Positions 1-7,926 of a stretch of DNA of 20,903 nt are shown here, in pieces. Each line of letters starts with the position of its first letter. Within the stretch, counting starts at the first letter, position 1. The notes beneath the pieces are model-generated. The model ran no database searches. It had not been told where the DNA came from and worked only from the letters and a program-made list of their open reading frames with translations. The position numbers and the translations under genes were made by a program. This DNA comes from Kuafuiihalomonas sp964473255. Lineage in GTDB: Bacteria > Myxococcota > Kuafuiibacteriia > Kuafuiibacteriales > Kuafuiibacteriaceae. The stretch lies in contig CAYYOT010000075.1 of assembly GCA_964473255.1 (NCBI GenBank), positions 1 to 20,903 of the forward strand, in the 5' to 3' direction.

Positions 1-1569
1 GTGAAAATCCATTCCGCATTTCGCCGGGCGGCCGACGAGAAGGAACGACCCACGGTCGTGCTAGCCCACACCGTGAAGGGCTACGGCATGGGGCCGGCCG
101 GCGAAGGCCTCAACATCGCCCATCAGCAAAAAAAGCTCGACCTCGAGCAGGTGCGACACTTCCGCGATCGCTTCGACATCCCGGTCACCGATGCCCAGCT
201 CGACAACGGCATCCCCTTCATCAAGTTTCTGAAGGGCAGCCCCGAGCTGGAATACATCGAAGAGCATCGCGCCCGGCTGGGAGGCTCGCTCCCCAAGCGA
301 ACGCCGCGGTCAGAGAAGCTGCCGGTTCCCGGCGACGACCTAGCCGCGGAGTTCGTGGCCGGGTCCAAGCGACAGGTATCGACGACCGGTGCGTTCGGTC
401 GCGTGATGAGCAAACTTCTTCGCGACAAAGAGCTCGGCCCTCGTATCGTCCCCATCATCCCCGACGAAGCACGCACCTTCGGGATGGAGGGCCTGTTTCG
501 TCAGATCGGCATCTACAATCCCTTGGGGCAGCAATATGAACCGGTCGATTCTTCCGGCCTCATGTACTACCGCGAGGCGACGGACGGCCAGCTCCTCCAG
601 GAGGGCATCACCGAGGCCGGCGCCATGAGCTCCTTCATTGCCGCGGCTACGTCGTACGCATCGACGGGGAAGACGATGATCCCTTTCTACGTCTTCTACT
701 CCATGTTCGGATTTCAGCGGGTCGGCGATCTGGCCTGGGCCGCGGCCGACCAGCGGTCGCGCGGGTTCCTGATCGGCGGCACCGCGGGTCGAACGACGCT
801 AAACGGGGAAGGTCTTCAGCACGAAGATGGGCACAGTCACGTATTGGCATCGGTGATACCGACGCTGAGGGCTTACGACCCGAGTTTTGCCGGCGAGCTT
901 GCGCTGATCATCCGTGAAGGTCTGCGTCGCATGCTCGAAGAAGATGAGGACGTATTCTACTACCTGACGGTCGGAAACGAGCCCTACGAGCAGCTTCCGC
1001 TGCCGGCCGATGCCGAAGCTGGTGTCCTGAAAGGCATGTACAAGCTGCGCGCGTCGTCGGGGGAGGCATCTCGAGGCAACGTCCAGTTGCTGGGGAGCGG
1101 TTCGATCATCAACTCGGTGCTCGAGGCGCAAGAAATCCTCGAGCGTGACTACGATGTCCAGGCGCATGTGTGGTCGGTGACCAGCTACACTGAGCTTCGG
1201 AAGGAAGCGCTCGATGTGGAGCGCTTCAACATGTTCCACCCCGAAGAGGCGCCGCGGTCGCCGTACGTCACCCAGTGTCTGGGGCCGGATGCGGGGGTTG
1301 TCGTCGCGGCCAGCGACTACATGAAAGCTCTCCCCGACGGTTTGGCCAAGTGGATCGATGCGCCCTTGGTCGCACTGGGGACCGACGGATTCGGACGCAG
1401 TGAAACGCGAGAGGCGCTACGCGACTTCTTCGAGGTAGATTCACGGCACGTCGTTTGGGGTGCGCTGTCCGCCTTGTTCCGGCGGAACGAGATCGATGGC
1501 GAGGTGCTCCGTCGGGCCCGTCAGCAGCTCGAGATCGACAGCGACAAGCGCAACCCGATGCACACCTGA
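1..1569 (+). CDS. aceE: Pyruvate dehydrogenase E1 component, homodimeric type (5'-truncated by window edge)
   Basis: C-terminal 522 residues of the thiamine-diphosphate-dependent E1 that decarboxylates pyruvate and reductively acetylates the lipoyl groups of E2. The reading frame is open to base 1. E. coli AceE is about 887 residues, so roughly the first 365 residues lie outside the window, and the GTG at base 1 is probably an internal Val. Recognisable AceE blocks are KGYGMGPAGEGLNIAHQQKK (residues 26-45, with the His of the mobile active-site loop at 41), DEARTFGMEGLFRQIGIY, YSMFGFQRVGDLAWAAADQ, and NGEGLQHEDGHSH with its conserved His residues. The protein ends in SDKRNPMHT, like other AceE C-termini. 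aceF follows 24 bases downstream, consistent with co-transcription. Family assignment is very secure. Confidence 0.97.
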   Translation: MKIHSAFRRAADEKERPTVVLAHTVKGYGMGPAGEGLNIAHQQKKLDLEQVRHFRDRFDIPVTDAQLDNGIPFIKFLKGSPELEYIEEHRARLGGSLPKRTPRSEKLPVPGDDLAAEFVAGSKRQVSTTGAFGRVMSKLLRDKELGPRIVPIIPDEARTFGMEGLFRQIGIYNPLGQQYEPVDSSGLMYYREATDGQLLQEGITEAGAMSSFIAAATSYASTGKTMIPFYVFYSMFGFQRVGDLAWAAADQRSRGFLIGGTAGRTTLNGEGLQHEDGHSHVLASVIPTLRAYDPSFAGELALIIREGLRRMLEEDEDVFYYLTVGNEPYEQLPLPADAEAGVLKGMYKLRASSGEASRGNVQLLGSGSIINSVLEAQEILERDYDVQAHVWSVTSYTELRKEALDVERFNMFHPEEAPRSPYVTQCLGPDAGVVVAASDYMKALPDGLAKWIDAPLVALGTDGFGRSETREALRDFFEVDSRHVVWGALSALFRRNEIDGEVLRRARQQLEIDSDKRNPMHT

Positions 1570-1593
1570 GGAAGCAAGGACGAGGACTGGACC

Positions 1594-3210
1594 ATGGCCA
1601 CGGAAATCAAACTCCCCGAGCTCGGTGAAGGGACGGAATCAGGAGATGTCGTTCGCGTCATGGTCGCGGTGGGCGACGTGATCGATGCCTCCCAGCCCGT
1701 GATCGAGCTGGAATCCGACAAGGCGTCGCTGGAGGTCCCGTCGGGCGCGGCGGGCAAGGTCGTATCCGTTCTCGTGTCGGTGGGCGACACGGTCTCCGTC
1801 GGCCAGCCCATTTTGCGCATCGACGCCGACGCGGCGAGCGGGCAAGAGACCGAAGGCGCGGAGGCTCAGCCCTCGCCCACGGCCGCTGCCGCGGGGTCGG
1901 CTCCGGCCGAGTCCGCTGCGCACCCGGAAGGCTCGTCCACGTCGGCTCCGACCGCGTCTGGCGGGCGCCACGAGATGAAGCTGCCCAACCTCGGGGAAGG
2001 GGCCGAAGAAGGGGACGTCGTCAGTCTGCTGGTCGCGGTGGGCGACGCGATTCAGAGCGGCCAGTCGATCATCGAAGTCGAGTCCGACAAGGCGTCGGTC
2101 GAAATTCCCGCCGACGCCAGTGGTACGGTCCTCGAGATAGCGGTTTCGCCCGGCGATACCGTAACGGCCGGTCAAACGGTGCTGATCTTGGACCCGGGGT
2201 CGGTGAGCGACGCGCGAGCAAACGAAGCGACTCCGGAGCCCTCCGCTAGCGAACCGCCTCCGCCCGAGCGGTCAGCCCAGCCCGAATCCGTGGCGTCCGC
2301 GCCGGAGCCTTCATCTGCCGATGGGCCACTGTTCGCGTCGCCTTCGGTTCGCGGCTTCGCTCGAGAGCGAGGGGTCGACCTGCACCAGGTACCGGGGAGT
2401 GGTCCGGCCGGTCGAATCAGCAAGGAGGATGTCGAAGCTTTCATCGCCGAAGGGTCCAGACCATCGGCGGCCACTCCCGCTGCGGCTACGAGGGGATCGG
2501 AGGCGGTCGCGAAGGCCGTCGAACCTTCGACCGGCGACCGGCGAGAGAAGATGCCGGCCATTCGGCGAACGATCGCCGATCGCATGACCGTCGCCTGGCA
2601 GACGATTCCTCACGTCACTCTGTATCGGGAGGCGGACGCCACCGAACTGGAGGCCGTTCGTCAGCGATTCAAGGCCCGAGCCCAAGACCGCGGCGCGAAG
2701 CTCACGGTGACGGCCCTGCTCGTAAAGATCTGTGCTTCGGTGCTCAAGCGCTTTCCCGCGGCGAACGCCAGTGTCGACATGACCAGCCACGAGGTCGTCC
2801 ATCACGACGACATCCACATTGGGGTGGCGGCCGACACGGATCGGGGCCTGGTGGTTCCGGTCCTTCGTGAAGTCGAGCGCCGAGGTGTATACGACATCGC
2901 GAGCGCCCTGCAGGATTTGGCGGCCAAGGCTCGTGACGGCAAGCTGAGCCGGGCGGAGATGCAGGGAGCGACTTTCTCGGTGTCCAATCTCGGCGGATTG
3001 GGCATCGGCTTCTTCACGCCGATCATCAATCCGCCCGAAGTTGCGATCCTCGGGGTGGGGCGCGCGAAGAAGGACGCTGAGCAGCGGCTGCAGATGCCGC
3101 TTTCCTTATCCATCGATCATCGTATGCTGGATGGAGCAGATGGCGCGCGGTTTCTCGATGCCATCGTAGAGGCCATCGAGGATCCGATGTCGATGATCAT
3201 GGAAGGATGA
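1594..3210 (+). CDS. aceF: Dihydrolipoyllysine-residue acetyltransferase, pyruvate dehydrogenase E2
   Basis: This 538-residue E2 accepts the acetyl group on lipoyl-lysine and transfers it to CoA. Domain order: lipoyl domain 1 (about 1-78, lipoyl Lys43 in ESDKAS), an Ala/Pro/Ser-rich linker, lipoyl domain 2 (about 126-200, Lys166 in ESDKAS), a second linker, a peripheral-subunit-binding domain (about 246-284, with FASPSVRGFARERGVDL and GPAGRISKEDV), and the catalytic domain (about 318-538). The active-site motif is DHRMLDG (His509, Asp513). Two lipoyl domains is fewer than the three of E. coli AceF but is common elsewhere. GAGG at 1582-1585 lies 8 bases before the ATG. It follows aceE directly. 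No E3 (lpd) gene follows in the window. Confidence 0.97.
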   Translation: MATEIKLPELGEGTESGDVVRVMVAVGDVIDASQPVIELESDKASLEVPSGAAGKVVSVLVSVGDTVSVGQPILRIDADAASGQETEGAEAQPSPTAAAAGSAPAESAAHPEGSSTSAPTASGGRHEMKLPNLGEGAEEGDVVSLLVAVGDAIQSGQSIIEVESDKASVEIPADASGTVLEIAVSPGDTVTAGQTVLILDPGSVSDARANEATPEPSASEPPPPERSAQPESVASAPEPSSADGPLFASPSVRGFARERGVDLHQVPGSGPAGRISKEDVEAFIAEGSRPSAATPAAATRGSEAVAKAVEPSTGDRREKMPAIRRTIADRMTVAWQTIPHVTLYREADATELEAVRQRFKARAQDRGAKLTVTALLVKICASVLKRFPAANASVDMTSHEVVHHDDIHIGVAADTDRGLVVPVLREVERRGVYDIASALQDLAAKARDGKLSRAEMQGATFSVSNLGGLGIGFFTPIINPPEVAILGVGRAKKDAEQRLQMPLSLSIDHRMLDGADGARFLDAIVEAIEDPMSMIMEG

Positions 3211-3214
3211 ACCC

Positions 3215-3685
3215 GTGAATCCACGAACCCCAACGTTGCTGATGTCTGCGGTGCTGCTCGTGGGCGGCGGAATGCTGGCCTACGGTCAGGCCCGGACGGT
3301 CCGGCAGGCTTCGATACAACCTCCATCCAAACCGAGTTCAGCCATGAATCGCCTCGAACGAGGCGAGTACCTCGCGCACCACGTAGCTCAGTGCGTCCAA
3401 TGCCACAGCCCGCGCGATGCTCGCGGTAATCTGGTGGAGGGGAAGTACTTCTGGGGAGCCCTGATTCCGACGGAAGCGCCCTTTCGGCAGGTTTGGGCCT
3501 TCCGAGCGCCGCCGCTCGCCGGCTTGGTGGGCTACGGCGCATCGGGGCTGGTCGAACTCCTGACCACCGGGCGGAGTCCCAACGGTCGCTATCCGCTGCC
3601 GCCCATGCCGAGCTTCCGACTCACTCGTGGAGATGCGGAAGCGATCGCAGCGTACCTCGAGTCGCTCCCGCCACCCCAGAACTGA
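3215..3685 (+). CDS. Small monoheme c-type cytochrome, exported
   Basis: This 156-residue protein has an N-terminal hydrophobic segment (about 7-24) that could be a signal peptide or anchor. A single CVQCH heme-attachment motif gives Cys60, Cys63 and His64 as proximal ligand. A downstream PPMPSF segment puts Met131 as the likely distal ligand, as in class I cytochromes c, so it probably carries electrons in the periplasm. The GTG start is chosen because it lies 4 bases after the aceF stop, with GGAAGGA inside the end of aceF as ribosome-binding site, which suggests translational coupling. The electron donor and acceptor cannot be told from sequence. Its stop lies 3 bases from the stop of the convergent membrane-protein gene. 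The position straight after pyruvate dehydrogenase genes is unusual. Confidence 0.9.
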   Translation: MNPRTPTLLMSAVLLVGGGMLAYGQARTVRQASIQPPSKPSSAMNRLERGEYLAHHVAQCVQCHSPRDARGNLVEGKYFWGALIPTEAPFRQVWAFRAPPLAGLVGYGASGLVELLTTGRSPNGRYPLPPMPSFRLTRGDAEAIAAYLESLPPPQN

Positions 3686-3688
3686 TCG

Positions 3689-4036
3689 TTAGAACGGCTT
3701 GTAGAGAGCCAGCCACGAGGCGACGGCGATCAGCACGACCGCGGTACCGACCCACATGGGCTTCAGGTCGGGCATGCGCCGGACGGGAACCACGAGGAGT
3801 CCCAGCCCTAGCCACAGGACGAGCTTCGCGTACATCCAGCCGGGGAAGTTGGCTCCGATGCCGATCTTGGCCGCAAGTCCAAAGCCTGCAACCAGCAACA
3901 CCAGCATCGCGGTTCCGTGCAGCGCGACCAGCAGTCGGCGCAGACCGCCCGAGGGGCCCATGATCAGTCCTCCCAGGGAGACCGCCATGGTCGCCATCGC
4001 GATCACGTGAAGCAGTCGATAGAAATCGTAGGACAC
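3689..4036 (-). CDS. Four-helix membrane protein, SirB2-like
   Basis: This 115-residue, very hydrophobic protein has four predicted membrane helices (about 6-26, 37-57, 67-86 and 92-112). The opening SYDFYRLLHVIAM resembles small SirB2-like or CopD-like membrane proteins. His10 in helix 1 and His40 in helix 2 lie within the membrane and could be metal or heme ligands, which is only inference. The GTG start at 4036 is chosen because the protein then begins right at helix 1; an in-frame TTG at 4072 would add 12 polar residues and has no better ribosome-binding site. It sits 46 bases after the CBS/receiver gene on the same strand and is probably co-transcribed. It converges on the cytochrome c gene. 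Function is unknown. Confidence 0.78.
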   Translation of the reverse strand: MSYDFYRLLHVIAMATMAVSLGGLIMGPSGGLRRLLVALHGTAMLVLLVAGFGLAAKIGIGANFPGWMYAKLVLWLGLGLLVVPVRRMPDLKPMWVGTAVVLIAVASWLALYKPF

Positions 4037-4082
4037 GGAGAGTCTCAGGCCAGACGCCGCGTCCCGAGTCAACGGAAGCGGA

Positions 4083-5258
4083 TCAAACGCGCTGGAGCAT
4101 TCGGTCCAGGCGGCGGATCAACATGTCGGGATTGAAGGGCTTCTTGACGAAGTCGTCGGCCCCCAAGGCGAACGCTTCCATCACGTTCTCATCTTGCTGG
4201 TTGGCCGAAATGATGACTCGTTTGGGTGGGTGGGGATGGTCCTTCAGCTCCCGGAGGAGCTTCAAACCGCTGATGCCGGGCATGTTGACGTCCAAAAGGA
4301 TGATGTCGAAGTCATCAGACTTCAGTCGTTGCTCGGCCTCGGCTCCGTCCTCCGCCTCGACCAGTTCGTAGCCGCTTCGGCTCAGGTGGTGGCAGAGGAT
4401 CCGACGCACGACGTGGTCGTCTTCGGCGACGAGAACCCGAGGCCGGCGAGCGTCGTTCTCCCCGGTTCGAGGCCGCTCGATCAGGTGCTTGACCAGCTGG
4501 GTGATGACGATATTGGCCGTGGGCAACTCGAGGACGCCCATGCCTTCGCCGTGCAGACTCACTCCATCGAGTGTGTTCTCCAGCCAAAGCGCGGGGACCT
4601 CGGAGCGCAGAACGAGGGAGAGATTGGGATTCGATTCGTAGGAACGATCGACGATCAAGAGGTCGGGAAGGACCAGGTGCCAAACGCTCAATAGGTCGGG
4701 CAGGGTATCGAAACTCTGTACTTCGAAGCCAGCCTCGGCCAGCGGCGAGGTGACCAGAGACCGCGCGCCATGGTCGGGACACAGCGCATGAATGCGGCGC
4801 GGACGCTTGTCGACGGGAGGGGGCGGAGGACCGAGTTCGCCGACCGCTTGGGCCGACAAGTCCTGAGCGTATCGGCGGAGGATGTCGGTCTGGGTGAGGA
4901 TGCCGACGACGAAGCCATGCTCGACGACCGGCAGGGCCAGCACTCGACAGCTGAGCATGAGGGCAATGGCCATGGGAAGCGGGCAGTCGGGCAGAACCGT
5001 AACCGGCTCGTGGGTCATGATGTCCCTCGCCATGCCTTCACGCAGAGCCGCTTCGAAATCGTCGCGCGACTGGGTGCGATCCGGCAGTGCCGAGGACAAC
5101 TCGCGGTCACTGATCATTCCCACGAGCTGACCGTCTTCATCGCACACCGGCACTTGGTGGATCCTTTGGCTGACGATCAGATCGAGGACGCTCACCAGCG
5201 GTGCGTCGAGGCTCACCGTCGTGGGTCGCGGCGTCATCAGATCTTGCGCCTGCAGCAT
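4083..5258 (-). CDS. CBS-domain pair with receiver-like domain and C-terminal response-regulator receiver
   Basis: A 391-residue cytoplasmic signalling protein. Residues about 3-55 and 75-130 are two CBS domains (DLMTPRPTTVSLDAP, then DIMTHEPVTVLPDCP), a pair that typically binds adenine nucleotides. After a Pro-rich linker (144-149), residues about 154-262 show receiver-like alternating strands and helices with a central Asp at LLIVDRSYE (Asp204), but lack the acidic pair and the KP motif. Residues about 273-391 are a full receiver: acidic cluster AEDD (279-281), phospho-acceptor Asp323 in LLDVNMPG, Ser351 and Lys373 in KKPF. No DNA-binding or enzymatic output domain is present. The ATG at 5258 is chosen because the upstream in-frame extension would run into the dehydrogenase gene. 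The cognate histidine kinase is not in the window. Confidence 0.9.
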   Translation of the reverse strand: MLQAQDLMTPRPTTVSLDAPLVSVLDLIVSQRIHQVPVCDEDGQLVGMISDRELSSALPDRTQSRDDFEAALREGMARDIMTHEPVTVLPDCPLPMAIALMLSCRVLALPVVEHGFVVGILTQTDILRRYAQDLSAQAVGELGPPPPPVDKRPRRIHALCPDHGARSLVTSPLAEAGFEVQSFDTLPDLLSVWHLVLPDLLIVDRSYESNPNLSLVLRSEVPALWLENTLDGVSLHGEGMGVLELPTANIVITQLVKHLIERPRTGENDARRPRVLVAEDDHVVRRILCHHLSRSGYELVEAEDGAEAEQRLKSDDFDIILLDVNMPGISGLKLLRELKDHPHPPKRVIISANQQDENVMEAFALGADDFVKKPFNPDMLIRRLDRMLQRV

Positions 5259-5328
5259 GGGCGTAGCGTCGCTCAAAAACACCGATTGGGAAAGCTCGGT
5301 TTCACGAGCTCGCGAAGGGGTTGCGGCA

Positions 5329-6351
5329 TCACGCGCGGTAGAGGCGCCGAATGTTGGGAACGAGGTACTCACGGAAGGCTCGTTCGAGCTCGAATTTGGG
5401 CGAGAAGCCCCAGTCCGCTCGTGCCGCCTGGTCGTCGACGTCCGCCGGCCAGGTATCGACGATGCCCTGCCGCTTGGGATCCGGCGAGAACGAGATGTCG
5501 GCGTCGGGAAATGCATGTCGCACCAGGTCTGCGAATTCGAGCGCAGTTGGGCTGAAACTCATGACGTTGTAGACCGGCTGCGAGAGCTCACCCGCCTCGG
5601 CATCCAGCAGTTTCAAGAGACTGTCGATGGCATCGGGCATGACCATGAAGGGGATTCGGGTGTCCTCGCGTACAAAACACGCGTAGGGCTCGCCTCGAGC
5701 CGCGGCATGCAGCATTTCTGGCGCGAAGTCCGAAGTGCCTCCGTGCGGGACGGTGAAGGCACTGATCAGTCCGGGGAAGCGCAACGCCCGGAAGTCGACA
5801 CCCACGCGGTCTGGCTCGGCCGCCAGTTGACGGTAGTGTCGCGTGTAATAGCGGCCCAGATGCTCGCAATAGAGCTTGTTGCACCCGTACATGGTCGTCG
5901 GGAGATTGAAGTCGAGCTCCGGCACGCGGCGCGTAGCGTCCTTGGTGGCGAGGTCGGGCAGACCGTAGACCGCGATCGAACTCGGAAAGAGGAAGCGGAC
6001 CGGCCGGCCATGCCAGCGGGATTGCTCCACCCCCAGCTTCATGAGGTTGAGCGTGCCCTGAACGTTCACCTCATGCGCGGTCTCCGGCGTGAATTCGGCC
6101 CGCGTGGAGAGCAGCGCTGCCAAGTGGAAGATGGCGTGGATCTCGAACTCACTGACCAGCCGTTCGAGCAATCGTTTGTCCAGGATGTCGCCGACGATAC
6201 GCTCGCGACACTTCCGACCGAGCGCATCGTCGATCTCGCGGATATCGAGAGCGAGGACGTCGTAGTCGCCTCGGTCGGCGAGTCGTTCGATCAGGCCGGT
6301 CCCGATTTCTCCCCCGGCCCCCGTCACCAAAATGGCTCTGCGGCGTGACAA
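5329..6351 (-). CDS. Extended SDR, L-threonine 3-dehydrogenase-like (NAD-dependent epimerase/dehydratase family)
   Basis: A 340-residue Rossmann enzyme. Visible features are the nucleotide-binding TGAGGEIG (10-17), Asp36 after strand 2 (favouring NAD), HLAALLSTRAE, PSSIAVYG, and the catalytic Tyr155/Lys159 pair in YGCNK. RFPGLIS, GGTSDFAPEML, an IPFMVMPDAID-like block and DTWPADVDDQAARADWGF match the SDR-type L-threonine 3-dehydrogenases, which oxidise threonine to 2-amino-3-ketobutyrate, more closely than UDP-sugar epimerases. No glycine C-acetyltransferase (kbl) gene is nearby, so the substrate is inferred. The likely start is TTG at 6351, because the Rossmann strand begins 5 residues later and no ATG or GTG lies just upstream. 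It is divergent from the desaturase gene and 70 bases upstream of the CBS/receiver gene. Confidence 0.88.
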   Translation of the reverse strand: MSRRRAILVTGAGGEIGTGLIERLADRGDYDVLALDIREIDDALGRKCRERIVGDILDKRLLERLVSEFEIHAIFHLAALLSTRAEFTPETAHEVNVQGTLNLMKLGVEQSRWHGRPVRFLFPSSIAVYGLPDLATKDATRRVPELDFNLPTTMYGCNKLYCEHLGRYYTRHYRQLAAEPDRVGVDFRALRFPGLISAFTVPHGGTSDFAPEMLHAAARGEPYACFVREDTRIPFMVMPDAIDSLLKLLDAEAGELSQPVYNVMSFSPTALEFADLVRHAFPDADISFSPDPKRQGIVDTWPADVDDQAARADWGFSPKFELERAFREYLVPNIRRLYRA

Positions 6352-6360
6352 GCGTCCGAC

Positions 6361-6389
6361 CGTATGCGCGGCATCGGCAGGTCGGTCAA
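6361..6389 (-). promoter_or_regulatory. Candidate sigma-70-type promoter for the dehydrogenase operon
   Basis: On the minus strand, TTGACC (6384-6389) is followed after exactly 17 bases by CATACG (6361-6366). The -35 box is good and the -10 box is weak (3 of 6 matches). Transcription would start only a few bases before the TTG start codon at 6351, implying a leaderless or nearly leaderless mRNA. The match could be chance; it lies in the 114-base divergent gap. Confidence 0.3.
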
Positions 6390-6453
6390 CAGTTTGATCT
6401 GTCGGCGCGGCCCGTACGAACTCGATCTCCGCATCCCTCTCGGCCGGCCCAGC

Positions 6454-6459
6454 GAAGGG
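6454..6459 (+). promoter_or_regulatory. Ribosome-binding site fixing the desaturase start
   Basis: GAAGGG lies 6 bases before GTG 6466. This and the immediately following FAD-binding strand favour GTG 6466 over the in-frame ATG at 6364, which would add 34 residues without a recognisable domain. Confidence 0.6.
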
Positions 6460-6465
6460 TCTGAC

Positions 6466-7926
6466 GTGGAGCGTTACGACGTTGCCGTCGTTGGTGCGGG
6501 TTTCGGAGGACTCGGAGCGGCTTTGTCCGCCTCCGAGGCGGGCGCTCGAACGGTGCTCTTCGAAGCCTTGAACTACCCCGGTGGCTGCGCCTCGACCTTC
6601 CGCCGGTCCGGCCACCGATTCGAGGCCGGCGCAACGCTCTTCTCGGGGTTCGGGCCGGGCCAGCTGTTTCACGATTGGATGGCTCGCCACGGTCTCGCAG
6701 TGGAGATCGACTTTCTCGACCCCGTCGTAGAGATGCGCACGCCAGATTGGCGGCTCGCGATTCCGCCCGACCGGGACGAGTGGCTGAAGCGTATCCTGCA
6801 GCTCCCGCGGACCTCGGCGTCCGCCGTGCGCCGCCTGGCTGACGTCCAGGAGCGGGTGGCCGACGTCTTGTGGGACCTCCTTGGCGACCCGGAGCGTCTC
6901 CCGCCCCTGAGTTCCTCCAGTGTGCTGGAGCATGCCAAGAAGGCGCCCAAGTACGCGGGCCTCCTTCCGTATGTCGGCCGTCCACTGGGACCGCTGCTGC
7001 AGGCTTGGGGCCTCGAGCGAGAAAGCCCCGCCTGGACGTACCTCGACGCCCTCTGTCAGATAACGATTCAGTGTGAAGCTTCGGTTGCAGAAACGCCTTT
7101 TGCTTTGGGGACCATGGACTACTACTTTCGGGGAACGGGTCACGTTCGAGGCGGGATCGGCCGGCTCGCCTGGGCCCTAGTGGAAGCGATCCGTGCGTTG
7201 GGTCAAGAGGTTCGGCTTGCCCGGCGCGTCCGTCACGTGCGCCGGAAGGACGGGGGTTGGTTCGTTCAGACGCGGGACGGCGAGATCTTTGCCGAACGTC
7301 TCTTGCTGAATCTGCTTCCCGACGATGCCGCACAGTTGCTGGGACGGCCTCTCGGGGGCCGCCTGGGCTGGCTATCGAGTCGCGTATCTCGAAGCTGGGG
7401 AGCGGCGATGGTCTATTTCGCAGCTCCGGCGCCGCCGGGTGCCGGTCCGGGAGCGCGCCACTTCGAGCTGGTTGCGGACTCGAGAAAGCCTCTCGTCGAA
7501 GGCAATCACGTCTTCTGTTCCATCAGCGGGGAGGACGACGGCGACCGGGCTCCCGGTGGAGAGCGAACGGTGACCGTGTCTACGCATGTGCCCATCGACC
7601 GACACGACGGCGGTGCGTGCCCTCACATCGCCGAAGTGCACGAGCGGATGAGGACGACTCTGCAAGACCTGTTGCCGGAGTGGTGGGAACGACGCACGCT
7701 GGACATGACGGCCTCCCCCCGAACGTTCGAACGGTTTACCGGCCGGCAGCGCGGTTACGTGGGTGGGGTTCCGCGTCGGGCCGGGGTCGGGCACTATCTC
7801 GATCTCTTCCCGCGCACGATCGCGCACCGGGCTTGGTTGATCGGAGACTCGGTCTTTCCCGGGCAGAGTACGCTGGCCACGGCCTTGGGCGGCCACCGTG
7901 CGGCACGGGCCGCGCTTCGACACTGA
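6466..7926 (+). CDS. FAD-dependent desaturase/isomerase-like oxidoreductase (CrtD/CrtISO/phytoene-desaturase superfamily)
   Basis: A 486-residue flavoprotein. The N-terminal dinucleotide-binding strand YDVAVVGAGFGGLGAAL (residues 4-20) is followed by Glu33 for the ADP ribose and by PGGCASTF and HRFEAGATLFSGFGPG. These blocks resemble carotenoid desaturases, especially CrtD-type C-3',4' desaturases and CrtISO. The C-terminal block GDSVFPGQSTLATALGGHRA (about 459-478) is the second FAD-contacting motif of this superfamily. The substrate could be a carotenoid or another polyene or lipid. No crtB, crtE or other carotenoid gene is in the window, so pathway membership is unproven. The gene is divergent from the dehydrogenase and its TGA abuts the convergent kinase stop with no intervening base. 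Confidence 0.85.
   Translation: MERYDVAVVGAGFGGLGAALSASEAGARTVLFEALNYPGGCASTFRRSGHRFEAGATLFSGFGPGQLFHDWMARHGLAVEIDFLDPVVEMRTPDWRLAIPPDRDEWLKRILQLPRTSASAVRRLADVQERVADVLWDLLGDPERLPPLSSSSVLEHAKKAPKYAGLLPYVGRPLGPLLQAWGLERESPAWTYLDALCQITIQCEASVAETPFALGTMDYYFRGTGHVRGGIGRLAWALVEAIRALGQEVRLARRVRHVRRKDGGWFVQTRDGEIFAERLLLNLLPDDAAQLLGRPLGGRLGWLSSRVSRSWGAAMVYFAAPAPPGAGPGARHFELVADSRKPLVEGNHVFCSISGEDDGDRAPGGERTVTVSTHVPIDRHDGGACPHIAEVHERMRTTLQDLLPEWWERRTLDMTASPRTFERFTGRQRGYVGGVPRRAGVGHYLDLFPRTIAHRAWLIGDSVFPGQSTLATALGGHRAARAALRH

Noticed and set aside
5221..6348. Long plus-strand open frame of 375 codons opposite the dehydrogenase gene.
   Set aside because: It mirrors the third-position GC bias of the real gene on the other strand and shows no recognisable motif.
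6352..7143. Open minus-strand frame extending the dehydrogenase upstream through the desaturase gene.
   Set aside because: It is antisense to a clear flavoprotein, has no domain content, and the Rossmann fold begins just after TTG 6351.
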